From positions 248,001 to 312,000 of the forward strand of contig JADJPB010000004.1 in NCBI GenBank assembly GCA_016713445.1: a stretch of DNA of 64,000 nucleotides. The letters run 5' to 3'. This document shows positions 41,182 to 54,108 of the stretch, piece after piece. How positions within the stretch are numbered: position 1 is the first letter of the stretch; each line of letters begins with the position of its first letter. The DNA comes from Bacteroidota bacterium (GTDB taxonomy: Bacteria; Bacteroidota; Bacteroidia; AKYH767-A; OLB10). The notes beneath the pieces are model-generated. The model saw only the letters and a program-made list of their open reading frames with translations, was not told where the DNA came from and made no database searches. Position numbers and translations under genes: made by a program.

Positions 41182-41345
41182 TTTTTATTTTTTTGATATA
41201 ACTCAAAGTTCGGTCGACAAAGTACTTTATGCCCATTATTTTTGGCAAATAGTCATTGAAGTAGGGTGAAAAAGGTATTGATTTGTTGTAGAACTCGAGA
41301 AAGGAGATTATATATTCTGCTCTAAAAGATTTTTTTATTTTTCAT

Positions 41346-44300
41346 CTAGCTGATAGAAATAGTTAAAATTAAAGGGATACAAGGCGGAGTAGAAATGATT
41401 TCTTGAATTTGCCTTTTTCTACTATCCGATAGAAATTTTAGAGAATCCTTAGAAACAGCTTCTTGAACTATTATTCGATCTAAGAGTCGAATGGCTTCTT
41501 TCACACTGGCAATGTTTACTAATGTCAGACTTAATTTTCCTTGTCTTCTTTCAGTTTACACGCATGCGGATGTAGTTGAACGAATTTTAAGATATTGGTA
41601 AATAGTGGACTTTGGAAATAGGCCGAATCTTGATTGGAAATAAAGTATGCTTTTAAGGTTTTGTTTTTTAGAAGTATTTTTTCAAATCCTAACTTTTTTG
41701 CTTGCCATCGTAATCGAATGGTGTCCATAAGTACAAAGACCTGCGGTGGAACAGGCCCAAATCTGTCTTTGAGTTGTTCTGCAAATTTTAAAAGGGTTTC
41801 TTCTGTTTCTATATCGTCTAACTCTTTGTATAAATGTAGTCGCTCCGCAATGTTCTGAATGTATTCTTCCGGAATACGCATTTCCATGTCGGAATCAATC
41901 TGACAATCTCTTACGAAAGTTTGATTTTCTTCGGGTGGAAACAGATCTTTAAAGTCGGAGTCTTTAAGCTCTTGAATCGCTTCATCCAGAATTTTGTGAT
42001 ACATCTCAAAGCCGATGTCGGAGATGAATCCACTTTGCTCACCTCCTAACATGTTTCCGGCACCACGGATATCTAAATCTTTCATAGCAACATTAAACCC
42101 GCTTCCTAAGTCTGCATGTTCTTCAATAGCTTTTAATCGTTGTCGAGCTTCAGGTGTAAGTACAGTTAGGGGCGGCGCTAACAAATAACAAAATGCTTTT
42201 TTATTGGATCGACCAACACGACCACGCATTTGATGCAAGTCGCTTAGTCCAAAGTAATGTGCATTGTTGATGATGATTGTATTTGCATTACTGATATCGA
42301 GTCCCGATTCGATGATGGTAGTAGCAATAAGTACATCTGCATCACCTTCAATGAAGTTTACTAAAACTTCTCTAGTTTTTCACCATCCATTTGTCCATGA
42401 CCAACACTCGTCTTCACATCTGGACAAAGTCTACGAATCAAGGTTTTCAATGTCGTGAATGTCTTGTACACGATTGTGGACAAAGAACACTTGTCCGCCT
42501 CGAAATTTCTGATTAATCGCTTCTTTAATAAGATGCTCGTTAAATACATGTACTTCGGTAGTAACAGGATGTCGATTCGGTGGCGGTGTGTTGATGATGC
42601 TTAAATCGCGTGCGCCCATCAAAGAGAATTGTAGTGTTCTTGGGATCGGTGTTGCGGTAAGTGTAAGCGTGTCTACATTTACACGGATGGATTTTAATTT
42701 TTCTTTAGCTGCTACCCCAAATTTTTGTTCCTCATCAATGATCATTAATCCAAGGTCTTTGAATTTGATGTCCTTGCTTAAGATGCGATGCGTACCAATA
42801 ATGATATCAATTTTCCCTTCTGCAAGTCTTTTGAGCGTATTCGTTTGCTGCATCGTACTCTTAAAACGATTCAAATAATCAACAGTGCAAGGAAATTCTT
42901 TGAGTCGCTCTGAAAATGTTCTATAATGTTGTAATGCTAAGATGGTAGTAGGAACCAGTACGGCAACTTGTTTTCCGTCACAAATGGCTTTAAACGCAGC
43001 TCGTATGGCAATCTCCGTTTTTCCAAAACCCACATCGCCACAAATTAATCGGTCCATTGGAAAATCTTTTTCCATATCACGTTTTACATCATTGGTAGAT
43101 TTGCTTTGATCTGGAGTATCTTCGTACATAAAAGATACTTCCAACTCCGTTTGTAAATATGAATCTTTCGTAAAAGCGAATCCTTTTTGGGCCCTCCGTT
43201 TTGCATAAAGTTCGATCAGATCTTTGGCAATGTCTTTTACTTTTTTCTTGGTCTTTTGTTTTAAGGTAGACCATGAAGTGCTGCCAAGCTTATTGAGTGA
43301 AGGGGAGGCTCCGTCCTTGCTGGTATATCTTGCAATACGATGTAAGGAGTGAATGCTGATGTATAAGATGTCATTATCACGATACACAAGTCGAATGGCT
43401 TCTTGCGGTTTTCCGTTGACGTCTATCGTTTCTAAACCAGCAAATCGACCGACACCATGATCAATATGGGTTACGAAATCTCCCGGTTTGAGACTATATA
43501 ATTCTTTTAAAGTGATGGCTTCGCTCTTGCTGTAATTCTTTTTAAGACGGAATCGGTGATAACGATTGAAAATTTGGTGGTCTGTATAACAAATAAGTTT
43601 TAAATCTTCGTGAATGAATCCTTGATGTAAAGCAGTATGTATAGTATGAAATTTCAATTCAACACCTTTATTTTCTTCTGTTTTGGGTAGGTCTTCGAAG
43701 ATGGAATATAATCTTTCCGATTGTTTCGCGGATTCTGAAAATAAGAAGTTGGTATAGGCCTTTTTCTGATTTGAAAAGAGATCATCTAAAAGTAATCCAA
43801 AGTTTTTATTAAAGTGTGGTTGTGGTTTGGTGTTATAAGAAATTACTTCTTGAGGCGAAAAATAAGTTTTGTTTCCCAGTTCAACAATAATATGCTTTTC
43901 TAATTTTTCTTGGAATGAATCAGGCGAATCAAATAAATCGTCAACTTTTCTAATCGCTTGTTCATCGTCTATCTTTATTATATCTCCGAATTTCGCTCTT
44001 ACTTTTTCCATAGAAGCTTGGATAGACGAGAGGGAGTAATTCAAATCTTTAACATAAAAAAATAGTATTGTCAGGAAGGAAATCAAAAAACGACTCGTGC
44101 TCTTCTGTTATCAGCCCTGACTGAATATTAGGTATAAGAGTAACAAATCCTAAACTTTGTTCGCTGAGTTGTGTGGATGGGTCGAAGCTTCTGATCGACT
44201 CAATTTTATCTCCATATAATTCAATTCGAAAAGGGAGCTCATGTGCAAATGAATAAACGTCCATGATGCCACCTCTAATTGAATATTGTCCGGGCTCAAA

Positions 44301-44816
44301 AACAAAGTCAATTCTTTCAAACTTATTTTCCTGAAGAAACTCCATCAGGAACTCAAAGGTGATTTTTTCCCCTACTTTGATGTCAAGTGTATTTCTCTCC
44401 AACGTTTTTTTAGTAATTACCCTTTCTAGTGCTGCTTCTGCATCGGTAACTACAATGAAATGATCTCTGCTTTTATTAATTCTTGTTAATACTTCAGCAC
44501 GTTGTAAAATATTGCCATTGTCGGGCAGGTCTATTTGGTAAGGCTTTTTATAGGAGGAAGGATAAAGAATGGCTCTGCCAACACCTAATATGTTTTCTAG
44601 GTCGTTTTGAAAATAGGCCGCCTCTTCACGATCACCAAATATAAATAATGCAGCATGGCGGTGTTCTTTGAACAAAGCAGCTAACAAGAGCGCATCTGAT
44701 GATCCTGTTAGTCCATCCAAATGAATGCGATCACATTCACTTTTAAGCAATAGTTTTTCGAGCCGACGTGATTCCGGCTGATTTAATATTTTCTGAAGTA
44801 CACTATTTAAATCCAA
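41346..44816 (-). CDS. mfd: Transcription-repair coupling factor Mfd, with several frameshifts
   Basis: Restored length is about 1157 residues. The UvrB-like N-terminal region has FIFGDREEAAYFQNDLENIL. The RNA polymerase-interacting domain has LKPGDFVTHIDHGVGRFAGL (around residue 445). The RecG-like translocase has CGDVGFGKTEIAIRAAF (Walker A, near 590), LMIIDEEQKFGV (DEEQ box) and TLTATPIPRTLQFS. The final helicase motif is HQMRGRVGRSNKKAF. Mfd removes stalled RNA polymerase and recruits UvrA. Breaks: about 44065 (T/A run), 42436, 42372 and 41540. The last extends the protein past KEDKEN into LSLTLVNIASVKEAIRLLDR, ending at 41346-41348. The start is TTG at 44816, since an in-frame stop lies just upstream. 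Confidence 0.9.
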
Positions 44817-44878
44817 TATTTATTTAAACTTGATGCTCAAGTTCACAAATTGTACTTGAGTAATTTGATATTTATCAA

Positions 44879-44952
44879 GCCTCTCTCCCCCTCCTTGTTC
44901 TCGCGAATTTGGGAGGATGGAGAGGGCCGCGAAGCCTCGCGAGGGGAGAGGC
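44879..44952. repeat. Dispersed palindromic repeat, copy 3
   Basis: GCCTCTCTCCCCCTC at the left pairs with GAGGGGAGAGGC at 44941-44952. In between is CGCGAAGCCTCGCGA (44928-44942), the core shared with copies at 3706-3718 and 9363-9378. It occupies the gap between mfd and the DUF6089 gene. Confidence 0.75.
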
Positions 44953-45064
44953 AAGTTTTAATGTGCGTTTATTTTGTTTTGATGTTGTTTATGAAATTGT
45001 CTCGGATTAGATGTAAATTAAATAGTAAAGATCTCTTTGTACATTGGAGTTATTCATTTTGGCA

Positions 45065-45953
45065 TTAATCAAATGCCGGACAACTTGCTTTTTTCTTTTT
45101 TCTTTTTCCGCTTCGGTTTCCTGAACTTTTATTTCTTCCCTTTCCAGATTCTTTATCATTGAATGGAGAATAAAGTAATGATAATCCTGCGAACGCGTAG
45201 GTGTCGTTATCTTTAGGATTTCCTCTGCCAAATCCTTTCCGTGGGTATCCAGTAGCCAAATTACTTGCCATTTGAATAGCAAGAGCTCCAAGAGGAGTAC
45301 CTGCCAATTCTGTAGAATCTGCATAAGAATTACTTAAGTCATCAAAATGATCAGTTAAGGTAAAATGATTTACAATTTCTAATCGTAGCGCAAGAGAATT
45401 TGTTAATTTGAATTCCACGCCAATTCCATACGGAAAAGAAAAACTATAATCTTTATAAGGAGATTCGTATCCACCACCCTCGATATTTTGACCTTCTGTC
45501 CCTAAAGGTCGTAATTCAATTTCATTACCATTTAAAATAGCTATCGGGTTATGGTGAAAGTAGGAAACTCCGCCTACTAAGTACGGAGTTACTTTTCTTG
45601 TTTCTCCATTTTTATAACCTAATATTCGGTATTCCACTTGCAGTGACGTATGCCACATCTCATTTCTGAAATGTAGATTCCGGCGAAGATTGAAATCTTG
45701 AATCGCTAATGAATCGGCACCTACTACTTTTGCAGATGCATAAGATCCTGTAATATAAAAATGTTGACTTGCTTTATATAAGATGCCGGCCTTCCAGTAA
45801 TGTGAAAATAGTTTTTGATGGGTTAATAAACGATCATTCATATCCCCATAATACCAAGTAGTACCTCCTCCTGCGAAGATTCCCCACCTGGATTGTGAAT
45901 GTGACACAAAGATACACTTAAAAAAGAAGGACAATTAATAATTTTTCTTTCAT
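45065..45953 (-). CDS. DUF6089-type outer-membrane protein, frameshifted near start
   Basis: About 296 residues. The start at 45953 gives MKEKLLIVLLF, joined by an indel in a T run (near 45922) to a mature protein that begins SQSRWGIFAGGGTTWYYGDMN. The W..G...G...YYGD pattern is typical of DUF6089 barrels of Bacteroidota. Later strands include YLVGGVSYFHHNP, PYGIGVEFKLTNSLALRLEI and YAFAGLSLLYSP. The C-terminus is Lys-rich. Likely an outer-membrane protein of unknown role. It lies 13 bp downstream of gpmI. Confidence 0.75.
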
Positions 45954-45966
45954 GTTTTCACTAAAT

Positions 45967-47493
45967 CTATTTCGAACGAGTTAATATGTTGCCAGTCATC
46001 TCTGAAGGTGGAGCAATGTTCATTAACGACAATAAGGTGGGCGCAACATCTGCTAATCTGCCGTTAATAATCGAATAATTTTTATCGTTGGATACTAAAA
46101 CGCAGGGGACTGGATTAGTAGTATGTGCCGTATTAGGAGATCCATCTTCATTCTTCATTTTGTCCGCGTTTTCGTGATCGGCAATGATGATAAATATATA
46201 ATCTTTGTCTAATCCAGCTTTGACAACTTCACTCAAACATTGATCTACTGTTTCAACCGCTTTTATAGCAGCTTTTATATCGCCAGTATGACCCACCATA
46301 TCAGCATTTGCATAGTTGAGACAAATAAAATCAGTTTGATTTGCTTGAATTACTTGAATAACTTCTTTCGTAATTTCAAAGGCGCTCATTTCAGGTTGTA
46401 AATCATAAGTAGCCACCTTGGGCGATGGTACCATTATGCGATGCTCTCCTTGAAATGCTTCTTCTCTTCCTCCGTTGAAGAAAAAGGTCACATGCGGATA
46501 TTTTTCCGTTTCTGCAATGCGAAGTTGTGTTTTATTATTTTGTTCTAATATTTCACCTAACGTTTTGGTGAGATTGTCTTTCTCGTAAATTACATGTATC
46601 CCCTGGTAGGAATCATCGTATCGCGTCATGGTGACATAATGCAAAGGAATTGTATTCATCGAAAATTCCGGCATGTCTATTTGCGTGAGTACTTGAGTAA
46701 TTTCTCTACAACGATCCGTTCGAAAATTAAAGCAGATCACTACATCATTTTTTTGGATGGTTCCTATGGCTTTATTGTTGGCATCAATAATAACGATGGG
46801 TTGAATAAATTCATCAGTAATATTTGCTTGATAAGAATTCTGTAGGGATGATTTCCAATCAAGACTTGGATTCCCTTTGCCGAAAATAAGAGCATCATAT
46901 GCAAACTTGACGCGTTCCCATCGCTTGTCGCGGTCCATTGCATAATAGCGGCCTGTGATGCTGGCTATTCTTCCTGTTGTGTTTTCTAGATGGGATTGAA
47001 CTTCTGTTAAGTATTGTAATCCACCTCTTGGATCTGTATCTCGACCATCTGTAAATGCATGGATGAAAACTTTTTTTAATCCATATTCATGCGCTAAGGT
47101 GCAAAGATGCTTGAGATGGTTGATGTGTGAATGTACTCCACCATCAGATACTAAGCCCATCAAATGAAGGGCGGTGTCATTTTCTTTTGCTTTTTTAAAA
47201 GCTTCGATCAACACGGGCTGTTGATCCATGCTTCGTTCACGCACTGCCTTGTTGATATTAGCCAATTCCTGCCACACAATTCTTCCAGCGCCAAGATTGA
47301 GATGGCCCACTTCCGAATTCCCCATCTGTCCTTCCGGTAAACCAACATCTTCTCCTGAAGTGAGAAGTTGAGCATGAGGAAAATCAGCAAGTAAATGATC
47401 CATGAAGGGCGTGTTCGCCTGTGATATTGCATTGCTTATACTATCAGGCGCAAGTCCCCATCCATCCAATATAATTAAAGCGGTTTTTTGCAT
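45967..47493 (-). CDS. gpmI: 2,3-bisphosphoglycerate-independent phosphoglycerate mutase
   Basis: The protein has 508 residues, intact, normal length. It interconverts 3- and 2-phosphoglycerate in glycolysis using two Mn ions and a phosphoserine. The signature parts are visible: LIILDGWGLAP (metal Asp), MGNSEVGHLNLGAGRI (catalytic Ser), HAFTDGRDTDP, GRYYAMDRDKRWER, NYANADMVGHTG and IIADHENADKM. One of the few long genes here without frame breaks. It is 58 bp downstream of a histidine kinase gene on the same strand. Confidence 0.95.
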   Translation of the reverse strand: MQKTALIILDGWGLAPDSISNAISQANTPFMDHLLADFPHAQLLTSGEDVGLPEGQMGNSEVGHLNLGAGRIVWQELANINKAVRERSMDQQPVLIEAFKKAKENDTALHLMGLVSDGGVHSHINHLKHLCTLAHEYGLKKVFIHAFTDGRDTDPRGGLQYLTEVQSHLENTTGRIASITGRYYAMDRDKRWERVKFAYDALIFGKGNPSLDWKSSLQNSYQANITDEFIQPIVIIDANNKAIGTIQKNDVVICFNFRTDRCREITQVLTQIDMPEFSMNTIPLHYVTMTRYDDSYQGIHVIYEKDNLTKTLGEILEQNNKTQLRIAETEKYPHVTFFFNGGREEAFQGEHRIMVPSPKVATYDLQPEMSAFEITKEVIQVIQANQTDFICLNYANADMVGHTGDIKAAIKAVETVDQCLSEVVKAGLDKDYIFIIIADHENADKMKNEDGSPNTAHTTNPVPCVLVSNDKNYSIINGRLADVAPTLLSLMNIAPPSEMTGNILTRSK

Positions 47494-47551
47494 GCAATTA
47501 TTACTTACTATTTGTTCTTCGCAAAGTTATTCAAAATATTGCGAGGAGCTA

Positions 47552-48520
47552 TTATATTGCACTTGGAAATTTTATTTCGAAAATCGTTCCTTTTGGATAG
47601 TTGTCTCTGACTTTGATAGTCCCTTTATGCAGACTCACAATGTGTTGAGTAATGAATAGTCCAAGCCCAGTCCCTTTAGTTCTTCGGGTATCTTCATTGC
47701 CAATGCGATAAAATTTTTCGAAAATTCTTTGTTTTTCGTGTTCAGGAATACCATGTCCCTGGTCAATAACCTGTACCAATACATAGTCGCTTGTTTTGCT
47801 TACTGTGATTTCAATCTTACTGCCTTCGGGTGAATATTTCTCTGCATTTTCAATGAGATTGAAGAAAAGTGAGCTTAATGCTAATCGATCTCCATGAAGA
47901 ATAATACCTGGAGGAATGAATTTAACAATGGAATGATCGTGATCAATTCTTGAAATGTATTCTTCAATTAGTGATTCTAAGAATTGTGAAAAATCAAGTT
48001 GCTCAAAATAAAATTCGAAATTATCACTCTCAAGTCTTGCTGCAAAAAGTGCATTTTCTACTAAATTATGAATTCTTTCAGTTTCAATAAGTGATCTTCT
48101 GATGATGGTTTGCTGTTGATCGCGTTCCAATTCACGTTTCTGTAGCGTTTGTAAATTTAATTTGACAGCAGCTAATGGAGATTTGAATTCATGGGTAATG
48201 GAAAGTAAAAAATTTTTCTGTTGTCGTGCTAAATTAAACTCTTTTCTAAAGGCTTCCTTGGTTTTGTAAATCCCAACAATGAGCAGGGCAAGAAAAACAG
48301 ATCCTTCACCACCAATCATCCACATCCTTTTCTTTAACTCATTATTAAAAATTAGTCTTTCAGCCTTAATTTCTTGTTCATTAAGATGACTAAGGTTCGA
48401 AATTTCAATTCGATGTTGTATGATCTCTTTGTTGAGATCAATTAACATATATGCCCACCAAGAGAATTGAAGCAGGATGTATGCAACGAGGATATAAAAG
48501 ATAAGAAGTGGTTTAGCCAT
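47552..48520 (-). CDS. Membrane sensor histidine kinase
   Basis: The protein has 322 residues, intact. Two membrane segments (about residues 5-26 and 70-87) enclose a short outside domain of about 40 residues. The dimerisation/phosphotransfer H-box is SITHEFKSPLAAVKL. ATP-binding motifs follow: NLIENAEKYSPEGS (N box), VIDQGHGIPE (G1), FEKFYRIGN (F box) and KGTGLGLFITQHIV (G2). The predicted signal is unknown, and no response regulator is adjacent; the nearest receiver protein is about 8 kb away (56525-56919). Confidence 0.92.
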   Translation of the reverse strand: MAKPLLIFYILVAYILLQFSWWAYMLIDLNKEIIQHRIEISNLSHLNEQEIKAERLIFNNELKKRMWMIGGEGSVFLALLIVGIYKTKEAFRKEFNLARQQKNFLLSITHEFKSPLAAVKLNLQTLQKRELERDQQQTIIRRSLIETERIHNLVENALFAARLESDNFEFYFEQLDFSQFLESLIEEYISRIDHDHSIVKFIPPGIILHGDRLALSSLFFNLIENAEKYSPEGSKIEITVSKTSDYVLVQVIDQGHGIPEHEKQRIFEKFYRIGNEDTRRTKGTGLGLFITQHIVSLHKGTIKVRDNYPKGTIFEIKFPSAI

Positions 48521-48552
48521 ACTTTGTAAAATACAAAGGTAAAGCTATAAAA

Positions 48553-51500
48553 TTAATCGTCAATCTCGGTATTGGTGGTGTTTCCGTCGACTGTTTTAAC
48601 CGGAATCCAAGTGCCTTGAGGGCTTAAGAATTCGATGGTATAATGGTCAATACCTGTATCCCAAAACTCATATTTATTCCAGTAAAGATAGGTTCTGTAA
48701 TCTTTCCATTTTCCATCAAGCACAATAGATTTTCCAATATTACTCTCTTTACCATCCATATTGCAATCGTTGACGACGATGACTTTGTACGTATAACTTT
48801 GTTGCTGAACGTCTACATCGGAGTCAATGTAGAAAGTGGCATTGAATGGTGTTGTCCCTACTAAACTGAAGTTGATGTTATCGGTACTTCGATATACCTT
48901 GTATTCGAGAACTCGATTCGGATACAAAACAGGAACCATCCATTCCGTTAAAACATTGGAGTTATCAATGACGGTTGACCTTACAATATTACTCTGTTGA
49001 TTTAAGAGAACATTTACTGGCCAAATAGCAGAGGTGTCGCTGAATGAATTAAATGGAGTTCCACATAGATCCAATGCTTCTATTCGGTATTCATATTGGT
49101 GAGGACATAAGAGGGTAGAATCGGTATAATTTAAAGTGTTATTTGAGACATTAGCAATTAATACCGGACTTCCGTTTGGTCTTTCTTTTCGTTAAAGGTT
49201 GTAAGAACTAATCGGACATCCAATATAAGGTGTCCAGTTAATGAAGATGATTAATCCGTTTTTACTGGTGCTAACGTCAATTGTTGTATGTGCCGTAGAG
49301 CTGGAAAGTGGCAACTCATATCCGCAACGATCCGTAGTTTGAATTAAATAAGTGTATGTATTATTTTTAGTGTTCAGACCGTTATCTGTGTAGCTGCTTG
49401 TGTTTGCTGTACTTTGTAATATCGGATTGTTGTCTGTATAAATTAAATTCCATGATGAAGTTACTGGATTGTATCGATACAATTTGTAAGCGGCAATGTC
49501 GGATTCGTTTCCGTTGAACCACGTAATTATTACCTGATCGTCACTTAATACACTCACAGAAGCTATTGGACTCACCGCCGGAGGTATGGTATCATAGATC
49601 TCCAGGTAAGTTGGATTAATCAGGGTGTCACTACAACCGTTGCTATTGGTGACAATGAGGGATACAGCGTATATTCCAGGAGATGAACTGATGATTCCAG
49701 GATTTGGTTGTGTCGACGTAGTGAATCCAAAGTCCCAAATATAGGTTGGTTGAGTTGTGTCAACTAAACTTGGCAAGAAATTTACGACATCACCATAACA
49801 AGCGGTTTGACTACTTGATGTGAATGAAATATCTGGCGTTAATAAAGCTGTAATTCCGGGATTAAAATCAAAAGTATCTAAACAACCAAAATTGTTTCCA
49901 GCAATTAATTGAGGAATATAGTTTCCAGCAATTGCATACGTATAACCAGGACTCGTAGTAGTTGCATTAGTCCCATTTCCGTAATTCCAGATATAGGTTG
50001 TGGCGCCGACCGATGTATTGTTAAATTGAACGGTTAATGGTGCGCATCCTATATTCAAATCTACGGAAGCAGTCGCTGTTGGAGTAGGATGAACAATAAT
50101 GTTTTGAATGGCTGTATCACTACATCCATTTGCATTGGTCACAATTAATTCCACTGAATAATTTCCTGCTGCATTGATGAGTGGTGAGAATGCACTTCCA
50201 GTTCCGGTAGAGCCGTTACTGCATGTCCAGCTATAGTTTGCATTTTGCAGACTTTGTGATCCATCTGTAAATTGAAAACTAGCTGGGGTACATCCAATGG
50301 TATCATTGTAAAGAATGAAAGCTTCCGGAGTTTGTAATACATTGATCCCGGAATTAAATTGAAAGGTATCTCTACATCCGTAGGAGGTGGTAGCAATGAG
50401 TGTTGGATTAAATAGCCCAGATTGTAAGTATGTATGTGTTGGATCAGTTGCAGAACTTGTATTTCCATCTCCAAAATTCCAAGCGTATTGAATGGCTCCT
50501 TGTGAGTTGTTGATAAATCCAGTGCTGAAACTATTGCAACCTACCGAATCGGTTACACTTGCCGAAGCTAATGGAGCAGGATGAATCCGTAATTGAACTG
50601 GATAGATGTAGGACGAAGTGCAACCAATGGAATCGCGTGTGATTAATGATACGGTGTAATTTCCAGTGTCAGGATATATATGGTTGGGGTGCTGAAGAGA
50701 ATCGATAAAACCATCTCCAAAGTCCCAGCTCCATTGACTTGCATTGATAGATGAATCGGTGAACGTTATATTTTCTCCTTGACATCCACTTAATGTGGAT
50801 ATTCCGAATAAAGTATATGTTCCCGGTATGGAAATGTAATCGGGTTTTACAATGGTATCAATACATCCGTAGCTATTGGTGGCAATGAGTGAAATAGAAT
50901 AGGTGCCAGGAATATAATAAATATGTTGTGGATTTACGTTTGAAGAAGTTCCGCCGTCTCCAAAAGTCCAGCTAAATTGAGTGGCGTCGTTTGTAGAATT
51001 TACAAAACTAATTTGAGTGGGCGAACATCCTGCGAGGGAAGGAGAAAAGAAATCAGCAACAGGAGAAGCAATATGAACCATGTCTGTGTAAACGATAGTA
51101 TCAAAACATCCTCCTGGAAATTCTGCAACTAATGTAACCGTGTAGTAGCCATTTGCTAAATATTGATGGGAGGGATGTTGCTGTGTAGATGTTCCACCAT
51201 CTCCAAATTGCCAATACCAGCTAATAGCCCCGTTCGACAAACTTTTAAAATATGATGTGTGCGGAATGCAACCGGTAGCAGCATTTACAGAGGCTCCTGC
51301 TGCATAATAGGGAAAAGGTGCAATTTTTGCTGAGTCGATACATCCATTGACGTCAGTTATAAATAGAACGATGGAGTCGCTTGGATCGCTTAAATAAGTA
51401 TATACCGGATGTTGTGTTTGTGCACTATCTCCGTTTCCAAAATACCAATTCCATTGCACAGCGGCTGTACTTTGATCCATGAAATTCACAGTAACAGGCA

Positions 51501-54063
51501 TACATTGCCCACTGGTGGTAAATGTAAATGCCGCATTCGGATCTGAAACGGTCATGTAGTTGGTATAAACGGTCGTCACTGAACATGAGTTCATGGAGGC
51601 AGTAAGCGTTAGTGTATAAACTCCGCCTGTATGATATGTGTGTGTAGGTACACTGTCAGTACTGGTTGTTCCATCTCCAAAATCCCACAGATAAGTACTT
51701 GCATTTTGCGATGTGTTTTGAAAAGTCATGGGGATGTGAATGCAGGCAACATTGGGTGCATTGAAAGCAGGAATAGGATTGTTGACTACAATGGGTTGCG
51801 ATAAGTTGAAAGTATCTAAGCAACCTATTGTATCTGTCGTTACCAATGTCACTTGATAACTTCCAGCTGCAGAATAAGTATGTGTAGGCTGTAATTGATT
51901 TGAAATATTTCCATCTCCAAAGTTCCATGTTGCAGCAACGAAAGCTGGTAAATTATTCAGTGTAAACGAAACGCTCGAACCCAAGCAAAGATCGTTTGAA
52001 GATGCTTGTGTCGGATTGGTATATCCTAAAGTAATGGTAGTACTGATTGTAGTCAAACATCCTTCTCCCACTTTTATAGTGAGTGTAATAACATAAGTAC
52101 CACTTTGTGTATAGGTATGTGATGGATTTGGAAGAGTGGAAGTTCCGCCATCTCCAAAATCCCAATTGTATTCCGCAATGTTCAACGTTTGAGTCGAAAA
52201 ATTTAATACATAGGGTTTGCATGTATTCGCAAATGTAAATTCAATAGGTCGTGGAACATATGGAATTACTTTTACGATCGCATAAGGATTAAATGTTTGA
52301 GAACATCCTCCGGCCATACTTGTTTGTAATGTAACAGTATAAACCCCAGGAGTGGTGTAAATCGTACTTGGAGCTTGTGACGTGGAGCCGCTTCCATTTC
52401 CGAAATTCCAGTTCCATGCATTGCTGCCAATGGTAGGATCTGTAAATGCAATAGGATTGTCTTGACAAACGTACATGGTATCCGGCATCGTGTAGGGAGT
52501 AATTCCGTTTACGACAGATATGTGATTGGATTTATAAACTGTATCAATGCATCCGAATGAATTGCTAACAACAAGCCATACCGTGTAATCGCCAATTGAG
52601 TTATAAGTATGCGTAGGGTTCATTGCGGTGGAGGTGGTTCCATCACCAAAATTCCAAAGATAACTTGTAATATTAATGGGATTACCTGTATGCGTGAATT
52701 GAACGGTCATTCCAGGGCAACCTATTCTCGGAGTTGCTGTAAAGTAAGCGGTGGGTGCGAACACTCTTACCAGTTGATTTTTTGTCACTGCTAAAGAACA
52801 TCCGTAGGAAGATGTAGCCGTCAGTGTCACTGAAAAGTAACCACCTTGATTGTAAGTGGTAGATGGGTTCGTTAAATCGGAGGAATCGCCGTTTCCAAAT
52901 TTCCATAAGTAAGTGTTAGCGCCAACTGTCAAATTTACAAATTGTGCCGTATAAGGTGCACATCCGCTATCTTGTACTGCGGTGAAATTTACGAAGGGCA
53001 TTCCATCTACTTGAACAAGATCAGGAATCGTTACACTTCCATTGCATCCGCTCGCGGTTGTTACCGTAAGCGTAATGTCATAAGTTCCAACAGTAGTGTA
53101 AGTGTGCGATGGGTTATCGAGGGTCGATGTAGTTCCGTCACCAAAATCCCAGAGCCAGGATGTAGAATTGGGAACTGTACAATCAAATTGTATGGTTACC
53201 GCACCGCATCCTCCAGTATCGCTCATGGTAAACGAGGGGACAAGTGAATTTCCAATCGTGATATTGTTGGAGGAATAAGTAGTATCCACACAACCGTTGT
53301 TCGAAGTAACAATTAATTGTACTGGATAAGATCCGGGAGAAGCATATTGGTGCGATGGATTTTGAGAATTGGATGTGTTCCCATCACCAAAATTCCAATT
53401 CCAGTTGGAAATATTGGAGGCGGTTCCTGTAAATTGGAAAATAGTATTGACATCACATGTCGAATAAAGATTTGTGCTTATTGTTGCAAACGGAGATGGG
53501 TTTACAGTAATGTAATTACTCTTAATTTCTATGTCTTGACAACCATAAATATTGGTCGCTATCAATTTAATATTATACGTGCCCGGTGAAGTGTAAGTAT
53601 GTGATGCATGCGTGGAATTCGATGAACTTCCATCACCCAAATCCCAAATGTAGGATGCAGCGCCGCTAGATGTATTTGTAAAAGTAATCGATTGACCAGC
53701 ACAAATAGAAAGTGGTGTCGCATTGAAATTCGCAATGGGGTCGCCAAGTATGGTAACTACTCCAGTGGCTGTATCCTTACCTCCGGTGGCAGAAGTTGCA
53801 ATTAATATAACGGTGTAAGTGCCGGCATTGATATAAGAAGAGGAAGGGTGTTGCAAAGTGGAATTGTTTCCATTCCCTAAACTCCACTGATAGCTAATTG
53901 CACCCGATGAAGTATTGGTAAAATTAATTAATAAAGGTGCGCAGCCACTATCCTGACTTGTTGTAAACGAGGCTACGGGCACTTGGGCCCGTAGCAATGT
54001 TGTCGACAACAAAAGAAATAGGCTTAAGTATTTTTTTAAAAAATCTTTTGCCAGTCTATTCAT
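48553..54063 (-). CDS. Giant secreted PKD-repeat protein with in-frame TAA, lacking a sorting domain
   Basis: The reading frame spans 1836 residues with one in-frame TAA at 49192-49194 (reading ISSYNL, stop, RKERPNGSPVLI). A signal peptide (FLKKYLSLFLLLSTTLLRAQ) precedes about 18 tandem PKD domains of about 85-90 residues, each with W(N/D)FGDG and a closing GC-D/T motif. Two fibronectin III-like modules follow (VIITWFNGNESDIAAYKLYR and VLEYKVYRSTDNINFSLVGT). Such proteins are usually T9SS cargo or adhesins and end in a gliding-associated or type A sorting domain; this one stops at TNTEIDD without it. It lies 45 bp behind the 54109-54623 gene. Confidence 0.85.
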
Positions 54064-54108
54064 ATCATTTCTTAACCACTGGTTGGCAAATAAATTTGTG
54101 TTAATAGT

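Noticed and set aside
52609..53747. Multiple frames antisense or out of frame in the PKD region
   Set aside because: They mirror the repeated PKD codon pattern and lack independent support.
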